Source: Chryseobacterium sp. GVT01B (GTDB taxonomy: Bacteria > Bacteroidota > Bacteroidia > Flavobacteriales > Weeksellaceae). Taken from it: a DNA stretch of 64,000 nt. Positions within the stretch are counted from its first letter, which is position 1. Each line of letters begins with the position of its first letter. Positions 40,606-49,858 of the stretch are shown here, in pieces. The notes under the pieces were generated by a model that was not told the origin of the DNA, searched no databases, and worked only from the letters and a program-made list of their open reading frames with translations. The position numbers and the translations under genes were made by a program. Where the stretch lies: positions 1-64,000 of the forward strand of contig NZ_JAHXYI010000002.1 of assembly GCF_019970045.1 (NCBI RefSeq), in the 5' to 3' direction.

Positions 40606-43536
40606 ATGAAAAAACAATTAACGCTGATTGGAATGCTCCTTATCTCGGGTATTTCTTTCGCACAGACTGACCGTCTTTGGTCTGAAGGTTCCAGAAAAAC
40701 TTCATCAGAGGTTTTTGAAAACAAAACCGGTATCAGCAATCCTAAGGTTTACAACCTAAACATCGACGGATTGAAAAATGCTTTAGCAAAAGCTCCCAAA
40801 AGACTGGCTGCAGGCGAAAAATCAGAACTCATCATCTCTTTTCCAAACTCTGAAGGCAGAATGGAAAATTTTAAAGTGAGGGAGAATTCCAATTTTGCCC
40901 CTGAACTGGCAGCAAAATATCCGGATATTAAATCCTACGTAGGACAAGGTCTGGATGATCCTAATTCCACAGTCTATTTCAGCGTTTCTCCGCTTGGACT
41001 GTCATCAATGGAAATCTACGGTGATAAATCTGCCGTTTTCATTGAACCTTACACCAAAGATCTTTCCACTTATGTAGTGTACAGAAAATCTGACAAAAAA
41101 GACGATCTTAACAAGTTTGAATGTACAGTAGTAGATGCTGCACAGAAAGGAGTTTCCAACTCTGCTCTTGCGGCAAGACCTAATGCTGATGATGCCAAAC
41201 TAAGAACGTTCAGATTAGCCTTATCCTGTACCGGAGAATACACTACTTATTTCGGGGGTACAAAAGCTCAGGCTTTAGCTGCAATGAATACCACAATGAC
41301 CCGTGTAAATGGTGTTTTTGAAAAAGACTTCGCGGCAAGAATGGTTCTGATAGCCAACAATGACGCTGTAATCTACACCAATGCTTCTACAGACCCTTAT
41401 TCTGCGGCTTCCGGAATGAGCAGCTGGAATTCACAGTTACAAAGTACTTTAACTTCTGTCATTGGTGAGGCCAATTATGATATCGGACACTTGTTCGGTG
41501 CTTCCGGAGGTGGAGGAAACGCAGGCTGTATCGGCTGTATCTGTACAAACGGATCAAAAGGAAGCGGATATACTTCTCCGGCAGATGCTATTCCTTCAGG
41601 AGATAATTTTGACATCGACTACGTGGCTCACGAAATGGGACACCAGTTCGGAGGAAATCATACATTCTCTATGAATAATGAAGGTACTGGTGCCAATATG
41701 GAACCGGGATCAGGATCAACCATCATGGGGTATGCCGGAATTACCAGCCAGGATATTCAGCCGCATTCTGATGCATTTTTCCATGCGATAAGCATTCAGC
41801 AGATCACTAATAATATCAAAGCTAAAACTTGTTCTGTCAATACAAATACAGGAAATTCAATTCCGACAGCAAGTGCAGGCTTAGACTATACAATTCCAAA
41901 AGGAACTCCATTCGTACTGACAGGTACAGGAACAGATGCTGACGGAGATTCTTTAACTTATATCTGGGAGCAAATGGACAATGCTTCTTCTTCTCAAACA
42001 GGAGCAAGTTCAGCAGCCAGTGCAACAAAAGCTTCAGGGCCAAACTTCAGATCATGGACTCCTACCACTGCTCCTGTAAGATACTTCCCAAGAATGGCTT
42101 CTGTATTAACAGGTGCAACAACTACAGCAGGTTCTGAAATCACTGTAGAAGCTCTTTCTTCAGTAGCAAGAACATTGAATTTCAGATTTACTGTTCGTGA
42201 TAACAAAGCCGGAGGCTCAGGAAACAATTCTGATGACGCTGTAATTACTGTTAACGGAACTGCAGGACCATTTAATATCACTTCACAGAATTCAGCAACA
42301 ACGTATGCCGGAGGAAGTTCTCAAACGATCACATGGAACGTTGCAGGAACTACAGCTAATGGTGTAAATGCCGCTAATGTAGATATCCTTTGGTCAACAG
42401 ACAGTGGAAATACATGGACTACCTTATTGGCAGGAACTCCGAATGACGGTTCACAGGCAGTGACCATTCCTAATGCCAATACAACGACAGGAAGAATTAT
42501 GGTAAAAGGATCAAACCACATTTTCTTTGATGTTAACAATGCTAACATTTCTGTAAATGCTGGTTCCGGAACTCCTGACACTGTTGCTCCTACAGCTCCT
42601 ACCCTTGCAGCTTCAGGAACTACTGCTACAACGACCAACCTTTCATGGTCTGGTGCTACTGATAATGTAGGCGTTACCGGATATGACGTATATCAGGGAG
42701 CTTCATTAATTGGTTCTACAGCTACAACTACCTATACTGTAACAGGACTTACTCCATCAACAACGTATTCTTTCTCTGTTAAAGCAAAAGATGCAGCAGG
42801 AAATGCTTCAGTTTCCAGCAATACAGTAAGTGTTACCACTCTTGCAGGAGGAAGCGTTTCATATTGCTCTTCTTCAGCATCCAACACCGCTGATGAAAGA
42901 ATTGGAAATGTAACATTCGGATCTATTAATAATACTTCTACTGGAACTGCAGGTTATGAAAACTTCACTTCAGTTTCTACCAATGTAACCAGAGGAAGCG
43001 CTTATACAATCTCGGTTACTCCGGTTTGGACATCAACAAAATATAGCGAAGCATACGCTGTTTATATTGACTACAACGGTGATGGAGACTTTACAGATAG
43101 TGGAGAATTAGCATGGACAAAAGCTGGTTCTACAACAAGCCCGGTTACAGGATCTATCACCATTCCGGCTACAGCAACTGTGGGGTCAACAAGAATGAGA
43201 GTAATGATGAAATACAGTTCAATCCCTACTTCATCATGTGAAGCTTTCACTTATGGCCAGGTTGAGGATTACACCCTTAATATCGTTTCTTCAGGAAAAG
43301 GAGATCTTCAGAATACAAAAGATCTGATCACAGATATTAAGCTTTATCCAAACCCTGTAAGAGATATCCTTTATATTTCCAACACAACTTCAGAAGACTA
43401 TAAAATCTTCGATATGGGTGGAAAACTAATTGATTCAGGAAAACTTCAGAGAGGGTCTGTAAATGTAAGCAATCTAATTAAAGGGGCTTATATGCTTCAA
43501 ATTGGAGAATCATCTAAAAGATTTATTAAAAATTAA
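40606..43536 (+). CDS. Secreted M12B-type (reprolysin-like) zinc metalloprotease with FN3, GEVED and T9SS domains
   Basis: From ATG 40606 (MKKQLTLIGM signal peptide) the protein has 976 residues. The zinc site is H342-E343-M-G-H346-Q-F-G-G-N-H352. A beta-rich middle follows with Ig/cadherin-like repeats, a fibronectin III domain (about residues 665-750, TPDTVAPTAPTLAASG start), a GEVED-like domain (YAVYIDYNGDGDFTDSGE ... GQVEDYTLNI) and a C-terminal T9SS sorting domain (LYPNPVRDILYISN). It is a secreted peptidase. A longer frame upstream is ignored because the signal peptide starts at this ATG. Confidence 0.92.
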   Translation: MKKQLTLIGMLLISGISFAQTDRLWSEGSRKTSSEVFENKTGISNPKVYNLNIDGLKNALAKAPKRLAAGEKSELIISFPNSEGRMENFKVRENSNFAPELAAKYPDIKSYVGQGLDDPNSTVYFSVSPLGLSSMEIYGDKSAVFIEPYTKDLSTYVVYRKSDKKDDLNKFECTVVDAAQKGVSNSALAARPNADDAKLRTFRLALSCTGEYTTYFGGTKAQALAAMNTTMTRVNGVFEKDFAARMVLIANNDAVIYTNASTDPYSAASGMSSWNSQLQSTLTSVIGEANYDIGHLFGASGGGGNAGCIGCICTNGSKGSGYTSPADAIPSGDNFDIDYVAHEMGHQFGGNHTFSMNNEGTGANMEPGSGSTIMGYAGITSQDIQPHSDAFFHAISIQQITNNIKAKTCSVNTNTGNSIPTASAGLDYTIPKGTPFVLTGTGTDADGDSLTYIWEQMDNASSSQTGASSAASATKASGPNFRSWTPTTAPVRYFPRMASVLTGATTTAGSEITVEALSSVARTLNFRFTVRDNKAGGSGNNSDDAVITVNGTAGPFNITSQNSATTYAGGSSQTITWNVAGTTANGVNAANVDILWSTDSGNTWTTLLAGTPNDGSQAVTIPNANTTTGRIMVKGSNHIFFDVNNANISVNAGSGTPDTVAPTAPTLAASGTTATTTNLSWSGATDNVGVTGYDVYQGASLIGSTATTTYTVTGLTPSTTYSFSVKAKDAAGNASVSSNTVSVTTLAGGSVSYCSSSASNTADERIGNVTFGSINNTSTGTAGYENFTSVSTNVTRGSAYTISVTPVWTSTKYSEAYAVYIDYNGDGDFTDSGELAWTKAGSTTSPVTGSITIPATATVGSTRMRVMMKYSSIPTSSCEAFTYGQVEDYTLNIVSSGKGDLQNTKDLITDIKLYPNPVRDILYISNTTSEDYKIFDMGGKLIDSGKLQRGSVNVSNLIKGAYMLQIGESSKRFIKN

Positions 43537-43562
43537 TAACTTTTAAAATTAAACGATGTGAA

Positions 43563-43594
43563 AAAACTGCCCCTAATAGGGCAGTTTTATTTTT
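43563..43594 (+). terminator. Terminator of the metalloprotease gene
   Basis: AAAACTGCCC / GGGCAGTTTT with a short loop is followed by ATTTTTT. Confidence 0.85.
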
Positions 43595-44002
43595 TACAAA
43601 ATGTAAAATATTATATTAAATACATTTATGATTATAATTAATTTCATAAAAATATTTTATTTAAAATAAAATAACTAGTATTTGAGTTTTTTGATTTAAA
43701 TTTATCGCACAATAATATTCTTTTATTGTACCGTTTACCCCAGTTTGTATTTAAGGGAGCTCAAAGTTGTTTTTAAACGTCTGACAGTTGCTTCTCTCGA
43801 CCCGTTTTATCCAATTGATTTTTAATAATATATACTGCCAGAAAATCTATTATCAAAGCAGATTCCGTTTATTTTTTGATTGGAAAAACATTAATACTAT
43901 TTATATCAATATTTCCACTTAAGATTTTTGTAAAGAATGATGTTTCAAAAAAGGTAGCCCCTTCTAATACCTCCTATTTTAAAATAATTTAAAATTTTTT
44001 AT
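43595..44002. other. Very AT-rich spacer before the TNT-like gene
   Basis: About 400 bases with no gene in any frame. It is visibly more AT-rich than its surroundings. It should contain the promoter of the TNT-like gene, but I cannot assign one with confidence. Confidence 0.4.
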
Positions 44003-44716
44003 ATGAAACATTTATTTAAGTATCTCTTTTTTTTAACTATTACTTCGCTCTCAGTTGCCTGTAGCTCAGACAATGATGATGTAATAGACATCAATCCCGA
44101 TATCACTACGGTATTCTACAAAAATGCAGATGAACTGGCAGTAACTTATGACCCCAATAATTCGGTGAGCCAGGCGCTTAAAAATCAAGCTTACGATTTA
44201 TACAAAAGAGGAAAATGGAGTGAACTGGAATCACTTTTTAAGGCTAATAATTTAAATGGCGGATGGCCACCTGCTAATGGAGGCTACAATATAGTTGATG
44301 ATGTTGCTTTACAGGTTGGGCAGAAATTTGATAGATACAGCGGAGCTGTAGGCAGTTACAACGGAACAGGTGTTCCCACTTTGGGAGGAAGTTTCACAAG
44401 TCCTATCATCAACGGATATACTTATACGTTTACCCAAAGAGCATTAAACCAGCCTGAAGACAAATACGATTTCTATTATGAGATTGATGTTCTGAACAAT
44501 TCAATGCAGTTTAAAACTCAGACAGCAGACATCATTCCATGGTTTAGCCAGGCGGGTAAAGGAAAGCAAACCATGTGGAAAATTCCAATTGACATCAACA
44601 CTGGTTATCAGAAAACATGGAATAAGCTGGCAGAAGAAGGTTATATAAAAGTCACTATTAAGAAAAGTCCAAGCGGAAAATACCCTAACTTAGTAGGCAC
44701 AGTTATTCAGCCATAA
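44003..44716 (+). CDS. Lipoprotein with TNT-like (NAD+ glycohydrolase) domain
   Basis: The 237-residue protein has a lipoprotein signal (SLSVAC, Cys20) followed by the acidic run SSDNDD, which resembles the surface-export signal of Bacteroidota lipoproteins. Residues about 85-225 follow the TNT-domain layout: NGGWPPANGG, LQVGQKFDRYSG, SFTSPIINGYTYTFTQRAL, PWFSQAGKGKQTMWKIP and LAEEGYIKV. TNT domains of mycobacterial CpnT and fungal surface NADases hydrolyse NAD+. The Gln of the GxGxQ motif is kept (GKGKQ), but the position of the mycobacterial catalytic His seems to be Asp (KYDFYY), so activity needs testing. Confidence 0.75.
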   Translation: MKHLFKYLFFLTITSLSVACSSDNDDVIDINPDITTVFYKNADELAVTYDPNNSVSQALKNQAYDLYKRGKWSELESLFKANNLNGGWPPANGGYNIVDDVALQVGQKFDRYSGAVGSYNGTGVPTLGGSFTSPIINGYTYTFTQRALNQPEDKYDFYYEIDVLNNSMQFKTQTADIIPWFSQAGKGKQTMWKIPIDINTGYQKTWNKLAEEGYIKVTIKKSPSGKYPNLVGTVIQP

Positions 44717-44726
44717 ATCAACTCAG

Positions 44727-45137
44727 ATGTATTCAATTTCAAATAAAATAGACATTACTAAAAAAGCTTCTGTTACAAAAAGTACTTTCATTAATGATGA
44801 AGCTCTTCCCTCAGCCGTTACTACTTTTAACTGCTGTAATTGTGGTCATGAAAATACCATTGAGATAAAGCCTTACGAATCAGGATTTCCCATCTTCCAG
44901 TTGTACAATGAAGATAAAGTAGTCTCCAAAAGTGAATTGTTAAAACATGAAATCGTCAATGTAACCTCCCAAAGAATGCTTCATTTAGGAGAACTGACCG
45001 TTAATGATCTTCCCACTTTATATTTTGGGACAGATTGTTCTTCCTGCCATTCAAAATACATATGTGTATTCAGCTATGGCGAAAAACAGCCGGGATTGAT
45101 GATATTGAGTATATCAGGTATCTGGAAATACGGATAA
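44727..45137 (+). CDS. Zinc-ribbon protein, candidate immunity partner of the TNT-like lipoprotein
   Basis: The 136-residue protein has no signal peptide and two CxxC pairs, C36-C-N-C39 and C104-S-S-C107, likely one zinc ribbon. I do not recognise the family. It starts 10 bases after the TNT-like gene and precedes a strong terminator, so the two form a two-gene unit. NADase toxins of the TNT type need a cytosolic inhibitor in the producing cell, which makes immunity the simplest guess; nothing in the sequence proves it. The C-terminal half (LPTLYFGTDCSSCHSKYICVF) is beta-rich. Confidence 0.65.
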   Translation: MYSISNKIDITKKASVTKSTFINDEALPSAVTTFNCCNCGHENTIEIKPYESGFPIFQLYNEDKVVSKSELLKHEIVNVTSQRMLHLGELTVNDLPTLYFGTDCSSCHSKYICVFSYGEKQPGLMILSISGIWKYG

Positions 45138-45176
45138 CTGAAATAATGTATTGAATACAAACCAAAATAAAAAAGC

Positions 45177-45210
45177 AAAAGTCCACAACCTGAAAATTGT
45201 GGACTTTTTA
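45177..45210 (+). terminator. Terminator of the TNT-like gene pair
   Basis: AAAAGTCCACAA / TTGTGGACTTTT with an 8-base loop. Confidence 0.9.
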
Positions 45211-45354
45211 TGAAAATGTATTATTTAAATATATTTTATTCGACGAATTCATATTTTTCCACATAAATAAAGGAGATCAAATCCTTTAGCAAATCTTCTT
45301 TTCACCTAAATTTACTCCATGAAACTAACTTTTTCTGAATCAATCAAACTTTAG

Positions 45355-45978
45355 ATGGAAAGATTACCTAAGAAAACTCTGATTTTAACAATAATTTGGA
45401 TTGCCTACAGTTTTACAGATTATTTTATTCTACCCTATTTCTTTAAACCTCTTTTATGGCTTTTAGCATGTTTGATACTATTGATTTTATCTTTACGACA
45501 AATCGTAAAACGATTTAAAGAACGCACAAAAATAACATCAACCGGGATTATTAGTTTTTTAACAACTATTGTTCTTTTCTTTTTAACCTTTTATAGATTT
45601 AATAAAATTCCAAGCTCCATAATCGAAAAGTTAGACTGGAAAATTTCTTATTGTAAACGCCATCAAATAGTAAATGAAATTTTAAAGGAGACTATAAAAC
45701 CCAATACTTCAATGAAAAATGGAATACATAAGCTTTCATTTGACTTTCCAATTATTTCAAATGGAGGAAATGACATTTGGATCTATGAGAATAAAACAGA
45801 AAATACAAAAACAATTAAATTTTGGATCTCCCGTGGTTTTTTTGAAGCACCACAAATCTACTTTATATTCACCAACGATCCCAAAACTAAAATGAGTTAC
45901 GAGAAACTTATAAAAAATGACCCTGAACTTAATTGGAAATTAGAAGATCAATGGTATCGAATAGTGGAACGATATTAA
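45355..45978 (+). CDS. Membrane protein of unknown function (207 aa)
   Basis: The N-terminal half has three hydrophobic segments (about 8-25, 30-48 and 63-82), and the C-terminal 110 residues are soluble, with ISYCKRHQIVNEILKETIKP and later IYENKTENTKTIKFWISRGFF. No family is recognised. It is separated from the TNT pair by a terminator and from the next gene by 155 bp. It uses more AT-rich codons (AAA, ATA, TTT) than the flanking housekeeping genes, as does the spacer before the TNT pair, which may mark acquired DNA. Confidence 0.6.
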   Translation: MERLPKKTLILTIIWIAYSFTDYFILPYFFKPLLWLLACLILLILSLRQIVKRFKERTKITSTGIISFLTTIVLFFLTFYRFNKIPSSIIEKLDWKISYCKRHQIVNEILKETIKPNTSMKNGIHKLSFDFPIISNGGNDIWIYENKTENTKTIKFWISRGFFEAPQIYFIFTNDPKTKMSYEKLIKNDPELNWKLEDQWYRIVERY

Positions 45979-46133
45979 AACCTCTCATAAATTTCAATCA
46001 GAGCTTTCCAAAAACATGATATTAGAAAGCCTAAAATTCTGAATTGTTCAATTCCCTCCATCATTACATTTTCCTTCTGTACATTTCACATTTTACAAAT
46101 CCTTTTCTATCTTTGTGGGAAATAAAAAAATTC

Positions 46134-46601
46134 ATGGATAAAATTGATAGTCTGAACCAAGTAGCAGAATTCCATACTACTTTCAAAGCCCCTATTTTAG
46201 ATACCCCACAAATTCCTTCTCCGGAAAGATGCAATCTGAGAGTAGAACTTTTACAGGAAGAATTAAATGAACTGAAGCAGGCGATTGCAGATAATAATAT
46301 TGTAGAAATTGCAGATGCATTATGTGATCTTCAGTATGTTTTGAGTGGTGCTGTGCTGGAATTCGGACTTGGCAGCAAATTTGTAGAGCTATTCAACGAA
46401 GTTCAGCGTTCCAATATGTCGAAGGCATGTGATAATGAAGAACAGGCAAAAGAAACTGTTGAATTTTACAAAGAGAAGGAAGTAGAATCTTTTTATGAAA
46501 AGTCTGGAGAAAAATTCAATGTTTACAGACAGGCAGATCATAAAGTATTGAAAAACAAATACTACTCTCCTGCTGATTTAAAATCAATTATCGAAAAATA
46601 A
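46134..46601 (+). CDS. MazG-like nucleoside triphosphate pyrophosphohydrolase
   Basis: The 155-residue protein has the MazG/all-alpha NTP-PPase metal motifs: ELLQEELNELKQAI and EIADALCDLQYVL (EExxE and ExxD). It hydrolyses nucleoside triphosphates to monophosphate and PPi, perhaps removing noncanonical nucleotides. I chose ATG 46134 because a -7 box TATCTTTG (46108-46115) lies just upstream; the open frame further left has no conserved residues. It is followed after 3 bases by the thioredoxin-like gene. Confidence 0.88.
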   Translation: MDKIDSLNQVAEFHTTFKAPILDTPQIPSPERCNLRVELLQEELNELKQAIADNNIVEIADALCDLQYVLSGAVLEFGLGSKFVELFNEVQRSNMSKACDNEEQAKETVEFYKEKEVESFYEKSGEKFNVYRQADHKVLKNKYYSPADLKSIIEK

Positions 46602-46604
46602 AAT

Positions 46605-47168
46605 ATGAAAAAATTTATTACCAATATTGTTGCCTTTTCAAGTCTGTTTTTAGCTGCACAACAGCTTAGCGCTCAAAAAGTAGTGGTAAACCGTGAAGTT
46701 GAAACTCAGAAAGACGGCAAAATGCTTTTAGGAAACCAATTGAAAGAGCAATTTTTAAAAGCTCCTTATGCAGATTGGTACGTAAAGGAACATGATGAAT
46801 ATGCCCTTGACCAAAAAGCAGTCAGTGAATTAAAAAAAGAGAAAATCGGGACCTATGACATTATTGTTTTCATGGGAACATGGTGTGAAGACAGCCACAG
46901 AGATTTTCCAAGACTGATGAAAATATTGGAAGCCGTAAACTATCCGGAAAATAAATTAAACATTATTGCTGTAAACCGTAAGAAAGAATCTCCTACCGGG
47001 GATGAAAGTCTTTATAATCTTCAGAAAGTCCCTACCATTATCCTTAAAAGATATGGAAAAGAGATTGGAAGAATCGTAGAAATGCCTACTACAGGCTATA
47101 TTGAAAGAGATTTAGTTGAAATCCTTAAAAAGAACGATTCCTCAGTTATTAAAGAAATTTTTAAATAG
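46605..47168 (+). CDS. Exported thioredoxin-family protein with single active-site cysteine
   Basis: The 187-residue protein has a signal peptide (to about 24) and a thioredoxin fold. The active-site region is FMGTWCEDSHRDFPRL, so the usual CxxC is C-E-D-S with only one cysteine. The cis-Pro region is LQKVPTIILKRYGKEIGRI. It may act as a monothiol reductase, isomerase or redox-inactive chaperone in the periplasm. It lies between the MazG-like gene (3 bp) and the DUF4230 gene (2 bp), one operon. Confidence 0.85.
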   Translation: MKKFITNIVAFSSLFLAAQQLSAQKVVVNREVETQKDGKMLLGNQLKEQFLKAPYADWYVKEHDEYALDQKAVSELKKEKIGTYDIIVFMGTWCEDSHRDFPRLMKILEAVNYPENKLNIIAVNRKKESPTGDESLYNLQKVPTIILKRYGKEIGRIVEMPTTGYIERDLVEILKKNDSSVIKEIFK

Positions 47169-47170
47169 AT

Positions 47171-47776
47171 TTGAGAAATTATAGAACAATCCTGTCCTTT
47201 GCAGCCGGTGCCGGCGCTATGGTGCTTCTGTTTTTTGGTCTGAAGTCCTGCCTGAACCTTGGAACTAAAACTGAACAGTCGGATTATTATATCCTGACCA
47301 ATCAAATTTCCAAGATGAATAAGATGGTGGTGCTGGAACAGAACACTTCCAGTATGCAGAAAACCAAAATGGGCTATGAAGTATTCGGGAAAGAAGTTTC
47401 CAGCAACAGCATTATTACGTATACAAAGACTAATGCACAGGTTTCTTATGATCTTAATAAAATGAAGATCGAGGTAGATTCCATCAACAAAAAACTGGTT
47501 ATTACAGAACTTCCTGACGCTGAGATCAGAATCACACCTAGTGTTGAGATTCAATCTTTAGATGATTCTTTCATTAACAGAATTTCAGAAAAAGATATTA
47601 AGAATGTTACCGCAAAAGCTAAAGAAACGGCAGAAAAATCAATTGATCAGAATCAGTTGAGAAATGAAGGCCGTAAACAGCTGATGGAAAACCTGAATAA
47701 TGTTTTTGTTTTGGCGAAAGCTCTGAATTACACCATTGAGGATAAAACCGGGAAAATTGGTATTTTAGGACTTTAG
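47171..47776 (+). CDS. DUF4230 membrane-anchored protein
   Basis: The 201-residue protein has an N-terminal anchor (MRNYRTILSFAAGAGAMVLLFFGLKSC) and a DUF4230 beta domain (YILTNQISKMNKMVVLEQN ... VSYDLNKMKIEVDSINKKLVITELP) with a C-terminal helical hairpin (AKETAEKSIDQNQLRNEGRKQL). The function is unknown. The start appears to be a TTG, 2 bases after the previous stop; the first ATG is 16 codons later and would cut the anchor. It is coupled to the thioredoxin-like gene. Confidence 0.8.
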   Translation: MRNYRTILSFAAGAGAMVLLFFGLKSCLNLGTKTEQSDYYILTNQISKMNKMVVLEQNTSSMQKTKMGYEVFGKEVSSNSIITYTKTNAQVSYDLNKMKIEVDSINKKLVITELPDAEIRITPSVEIQSLDDSFINRISEKDIKNVTAKAKETAEKSIDQNQLRNEGRKQLMENLNNVFVLAKALNYTIEDKTGKIGILGL

Positions 47777-47793
47777 GATAAAATATTTCCGTT

Positions 47794-47808
47794 TGGCAAA
47801 CACTTTGA
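47794..47808 (+). promoter_or_regulatory. Sigma-54-like -24/-12 element before the small lysine-rich gene
   Basis: TTTGGCAAACACTTTGAAT has GG-N10-GA with TTGGCA and TTTG, as in the barrel array, 40 bases before the ATG. Confidence 0.6.
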
Positions 47809-47847
47809 ATGATACTATCCATATTCTTGAAATTAAAAATTTAAGTC

Positions 47848-48033
47848 ATGGATACAAAAGGAAACACCAAAAAGAAAGAATCTGCCAATACTGCAGAAAC
47901 TAAACAGCAAAATCAGGATTTCCAGAACATTCCTGCTGCATCGAAAAAGTCTAATCCGCCTGATATTGACAAAGAAGATATTCAGAAATCTTCAAAGAAC
48001 AAATCAGGAAAAACGGATAATACAAAAAAATAA
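47848..48033 (+). CDS. Small lysine-rich hydrophilic protein (61 aa)
   Basis: The 61-residue product is 23% Lys and rich in Asn, Ser, Asp and Gln (KGNTKKKESANTAETKQQ, KEDIQKSSKNKSGK). It lacks a signal peptide or membrane segment and is probably disordered in the cytoplasm. The composition resembles small stress-induced hydrophilins, but no family is assigned. Support for a real gene is an own promoter-like element and an own strong terminator. Confidence 0.65.
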   Translation: MDTKGNTKKKESANTAETKQQNQDFQNIPAASKKSNPPDIDKEDIQKSSKNKSGKTDNTKK

Positions 48034-48058
48034 AAGAGCCATCAGGCCTTTATAATTG

Positions 48059-48094
48059 AAAAGTTCCGTCTCATACGAGGCGGAACTTTTCTTT
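48059..48094 (+). terminator. Terminator of the small lysine-rich gene
   Basis: AAAAGTTCCGTCTC / GAGGCGGAACTTTT (one G-T pair) with a 4-base loop. It also faces the convergent leuB end. Confidence 0.9.
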
Positions 48095-48122
48095 CTAACT
48101 ATCTAAATGAACTTATTGTTTT

Positions 48123-49247
48123 CTATACAATCGTTGATTTTCCGATTTTTATATTTTCAAAATTATAATACGATTTCTCGGAATATCTGATATGGTCTGC
48201 AATAAAGCTTCCCACTTCACTTGTTGAGTAATATTGCTTGGTATTAAGATCAATAGTAACATATTTGTTCTCAATAGCATGTTCTACAGATTGTCTTAAT
48301 TTCTCAGCGGCAGCATGTAAATTAAGATGATCCAGCATCATAGCAACACTTAAAATAGAAGCAACAGGATTTGCAATACCTTTTCCTTTGGCTTGTGGAT
48401 AAGATCCATGGATAGGCTCAAATAAAGCATTCTTCTCTCCTACCGAAGCAGATGGAAGCAGCCCGATAGAACCACCAATCACACTGGCTTCATCCGAAAT
48501 AATATCACCAAACATATTTTCAGTCAAAATAACATCAAAATGTTTAGGATTAAGGATCAACTGCATGGCTGCATTGTCTACAAACATATAATCAAGCTGT
48601 ACATCCGGATATTCCGGAGCAATTTCCTGGCATGTTTTTCTCCACAGTCTTGAAGTATCCAGAACGTTCGCCTTATCAATAAGAGTAAGCTTTTTATTTC
48701 TTTTCTGAGCTTCCTGAAATGCCATATGCGCAATTGGAATAATATCTTCACGGCTGTATTTGCAGACATCATAAGCATAATTACCTTCCGGATCTGTAAA
48801 TTTTTCACCAAAATAAATTCCACTTACCAATTCTCTGAAAATCTGGATATCTGCTCCTTCAATAATTTCTCTTTTAAGCGGACTTTTATCAATCAATGAT
48901 GGATATGTTTTCAAAGGACGGATATTGGCGAATAAACCCAGTTCTTTACGGAGTTTCAACAACCCTTGTTCAGGTCTTACTTTCGCTTCAGGATTATTAT
49001 CAAAAACCGGATCACCAATGGCTCCGAAAAGTACGGCATCAGATTCTTTACAGATCTTTAATGTTTCTTCAGGTAGAGGATTTCCTGTCTTGAAAATAGC
49101 TTCTGCCCCGATTAATCCATAGTCAAAATGGAATTTGCATTGAAAAGCTTCAGCAATAACATCTAATATTTTAATGCTTTCACTGATGATTTCCGGGCCA
49201 ATCCCATCTCCGGGAAGAACCGCGATTTTAAAATAATTGTTGCTCAT
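48123..49247 (-). CDS. leuB: 3-isopropylmalate dehydrogenase
   Basis: The 374-residue enzyme starts with [11 protein letters not shown]. It has the substrate arginines in the REL/R segments near 130-150 and the metal aspartates in VDNAAMQLI and [10 protein letters not shown]. It oxidises and decarboxylates 3-isopropylmalate with NAD, the third leucine step. It overlaps the 3' end of leuD by 20 bp, so translation is coupled. It is the last gene of the leuACDB operon. Confidence 0.95.
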   Translation of the reverse strand: MSNNYFKIAVLPGDGIGPEIISESIKILDVIAEAFQCKFHFDYGLIGAEAIFKTGNPLPEETLKICKESDAVLFGAIGDPVFDNNPEAKVRPEQGLLKLRKELGLFANIRPLKTYPSLIDKSPLKREIIEGADIQIFRELVSGIYFGEKFTDPEGNYAYDVCKYSREDIIPIAHMAFQEAQKRNKKLTLIDKANVLDTSRLWRKTCQEIAPEYPDVQLDYMFVDNAAMQLILNPKHFDVILTENMFGDIISDEASVIGGSIGLLPSASVGEKNALFEPIHGSYPQAKGKGIANPVASILSVAMMLDHLNLHAAAEKLRQSVEHAIENKYVTIDLNTKQYYSTSEVGSFIADHIRYSEKSYYNFENIKIGKSTIV

Positions 49248-49836
49248 TTGTTTTTTGTGTCTTTAGTTCAAAATTTGTGATCGTCTGCTTTCTGCTGATT
49301 AAAAAATCAATGTCATCATAACCATTCAACAGACATATTTTTTTATAGGAATCAATCTCAAAAGTCTCCGTCGTATCTTTAAAGCTTACGGATTGTAATT
49401 CCACATCAATCGCGATCTCATTGTTTGGATTTTCATTGATTCCTTCTAAAATTTCTTTTAAAAATTCTTCAGAGACTTTTACCGGAAGAAGTCCGTTATT
49501 TAAAGCATTTCCTTTGAAAATATCAGCGAAATAACTGGAAATAATTACTTTGAATCCATAATCTGTCAAAGACCAAGCTGCATGTTCACGGCTGCTTCCA
49601 CAACCGAAATTGTTTCCTGCAACCAAAATTTCACCACTGAATTTAGGATTATTTAAAACAAAATCAGGATTGGGTTCTCCTGTATGGATATTGAATCTCC
49701 AATCTCTGAACAGATTTTCTCCAAAACCTTTTCTGTCTATACTTTTCAGGAATCTTGCCGGAATAATCTGGTCTGTATCTATATTTTCTGCCGGCAATGG
49801 AACTGCACGGGATTTTAAAACAACTAATTTTTGCAT
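49228..49836 (-). CDS. leuD: 3-isopropylmalate dehydratase small subunit
   Basis: The 202-residue subunit has the swivelling-domain motifs: [14 protein letters not shown] near the N-terminus and [17 protein letters not shown] near 77. It pairs with LeuC to isomerise 2- to 3-isopropylmalate. The ATG at 49836 is used ([12 protein letters not shown]); ten upstream codons in frame are not conserved. A 226-bp spacer containing a repeat separates it from leuC. Confidence 0.93.
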   Translation of the reverse strand: MQKLVVLKSRAVPLPAENIDTDQIIPARFLKSIDRKGFGENLFRDWRFNIHTGEPNPDFVLNNPKFSGEILVAGNNFGCGSSREHAAWSLTDYGFKVIISSYFADIFKGNALNNGLLPVKVSEEFLKEILEGINENPNNEIAIDVELQSVSFKDTTETFEIDSYKKICLLNGYDDIDFLISRKQTITNFELKTQKTNEQQLF

Positions 49837-49858
49837 GTATTCTACATTGTTAGACTTG

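Noticed and set aside
41994..42638. Long antisense frames under the metalloprotease gene
   Set aside because: They mirror the Thr/Ala/Gly-rich repeats of the sense strand and show no independent coding signs.
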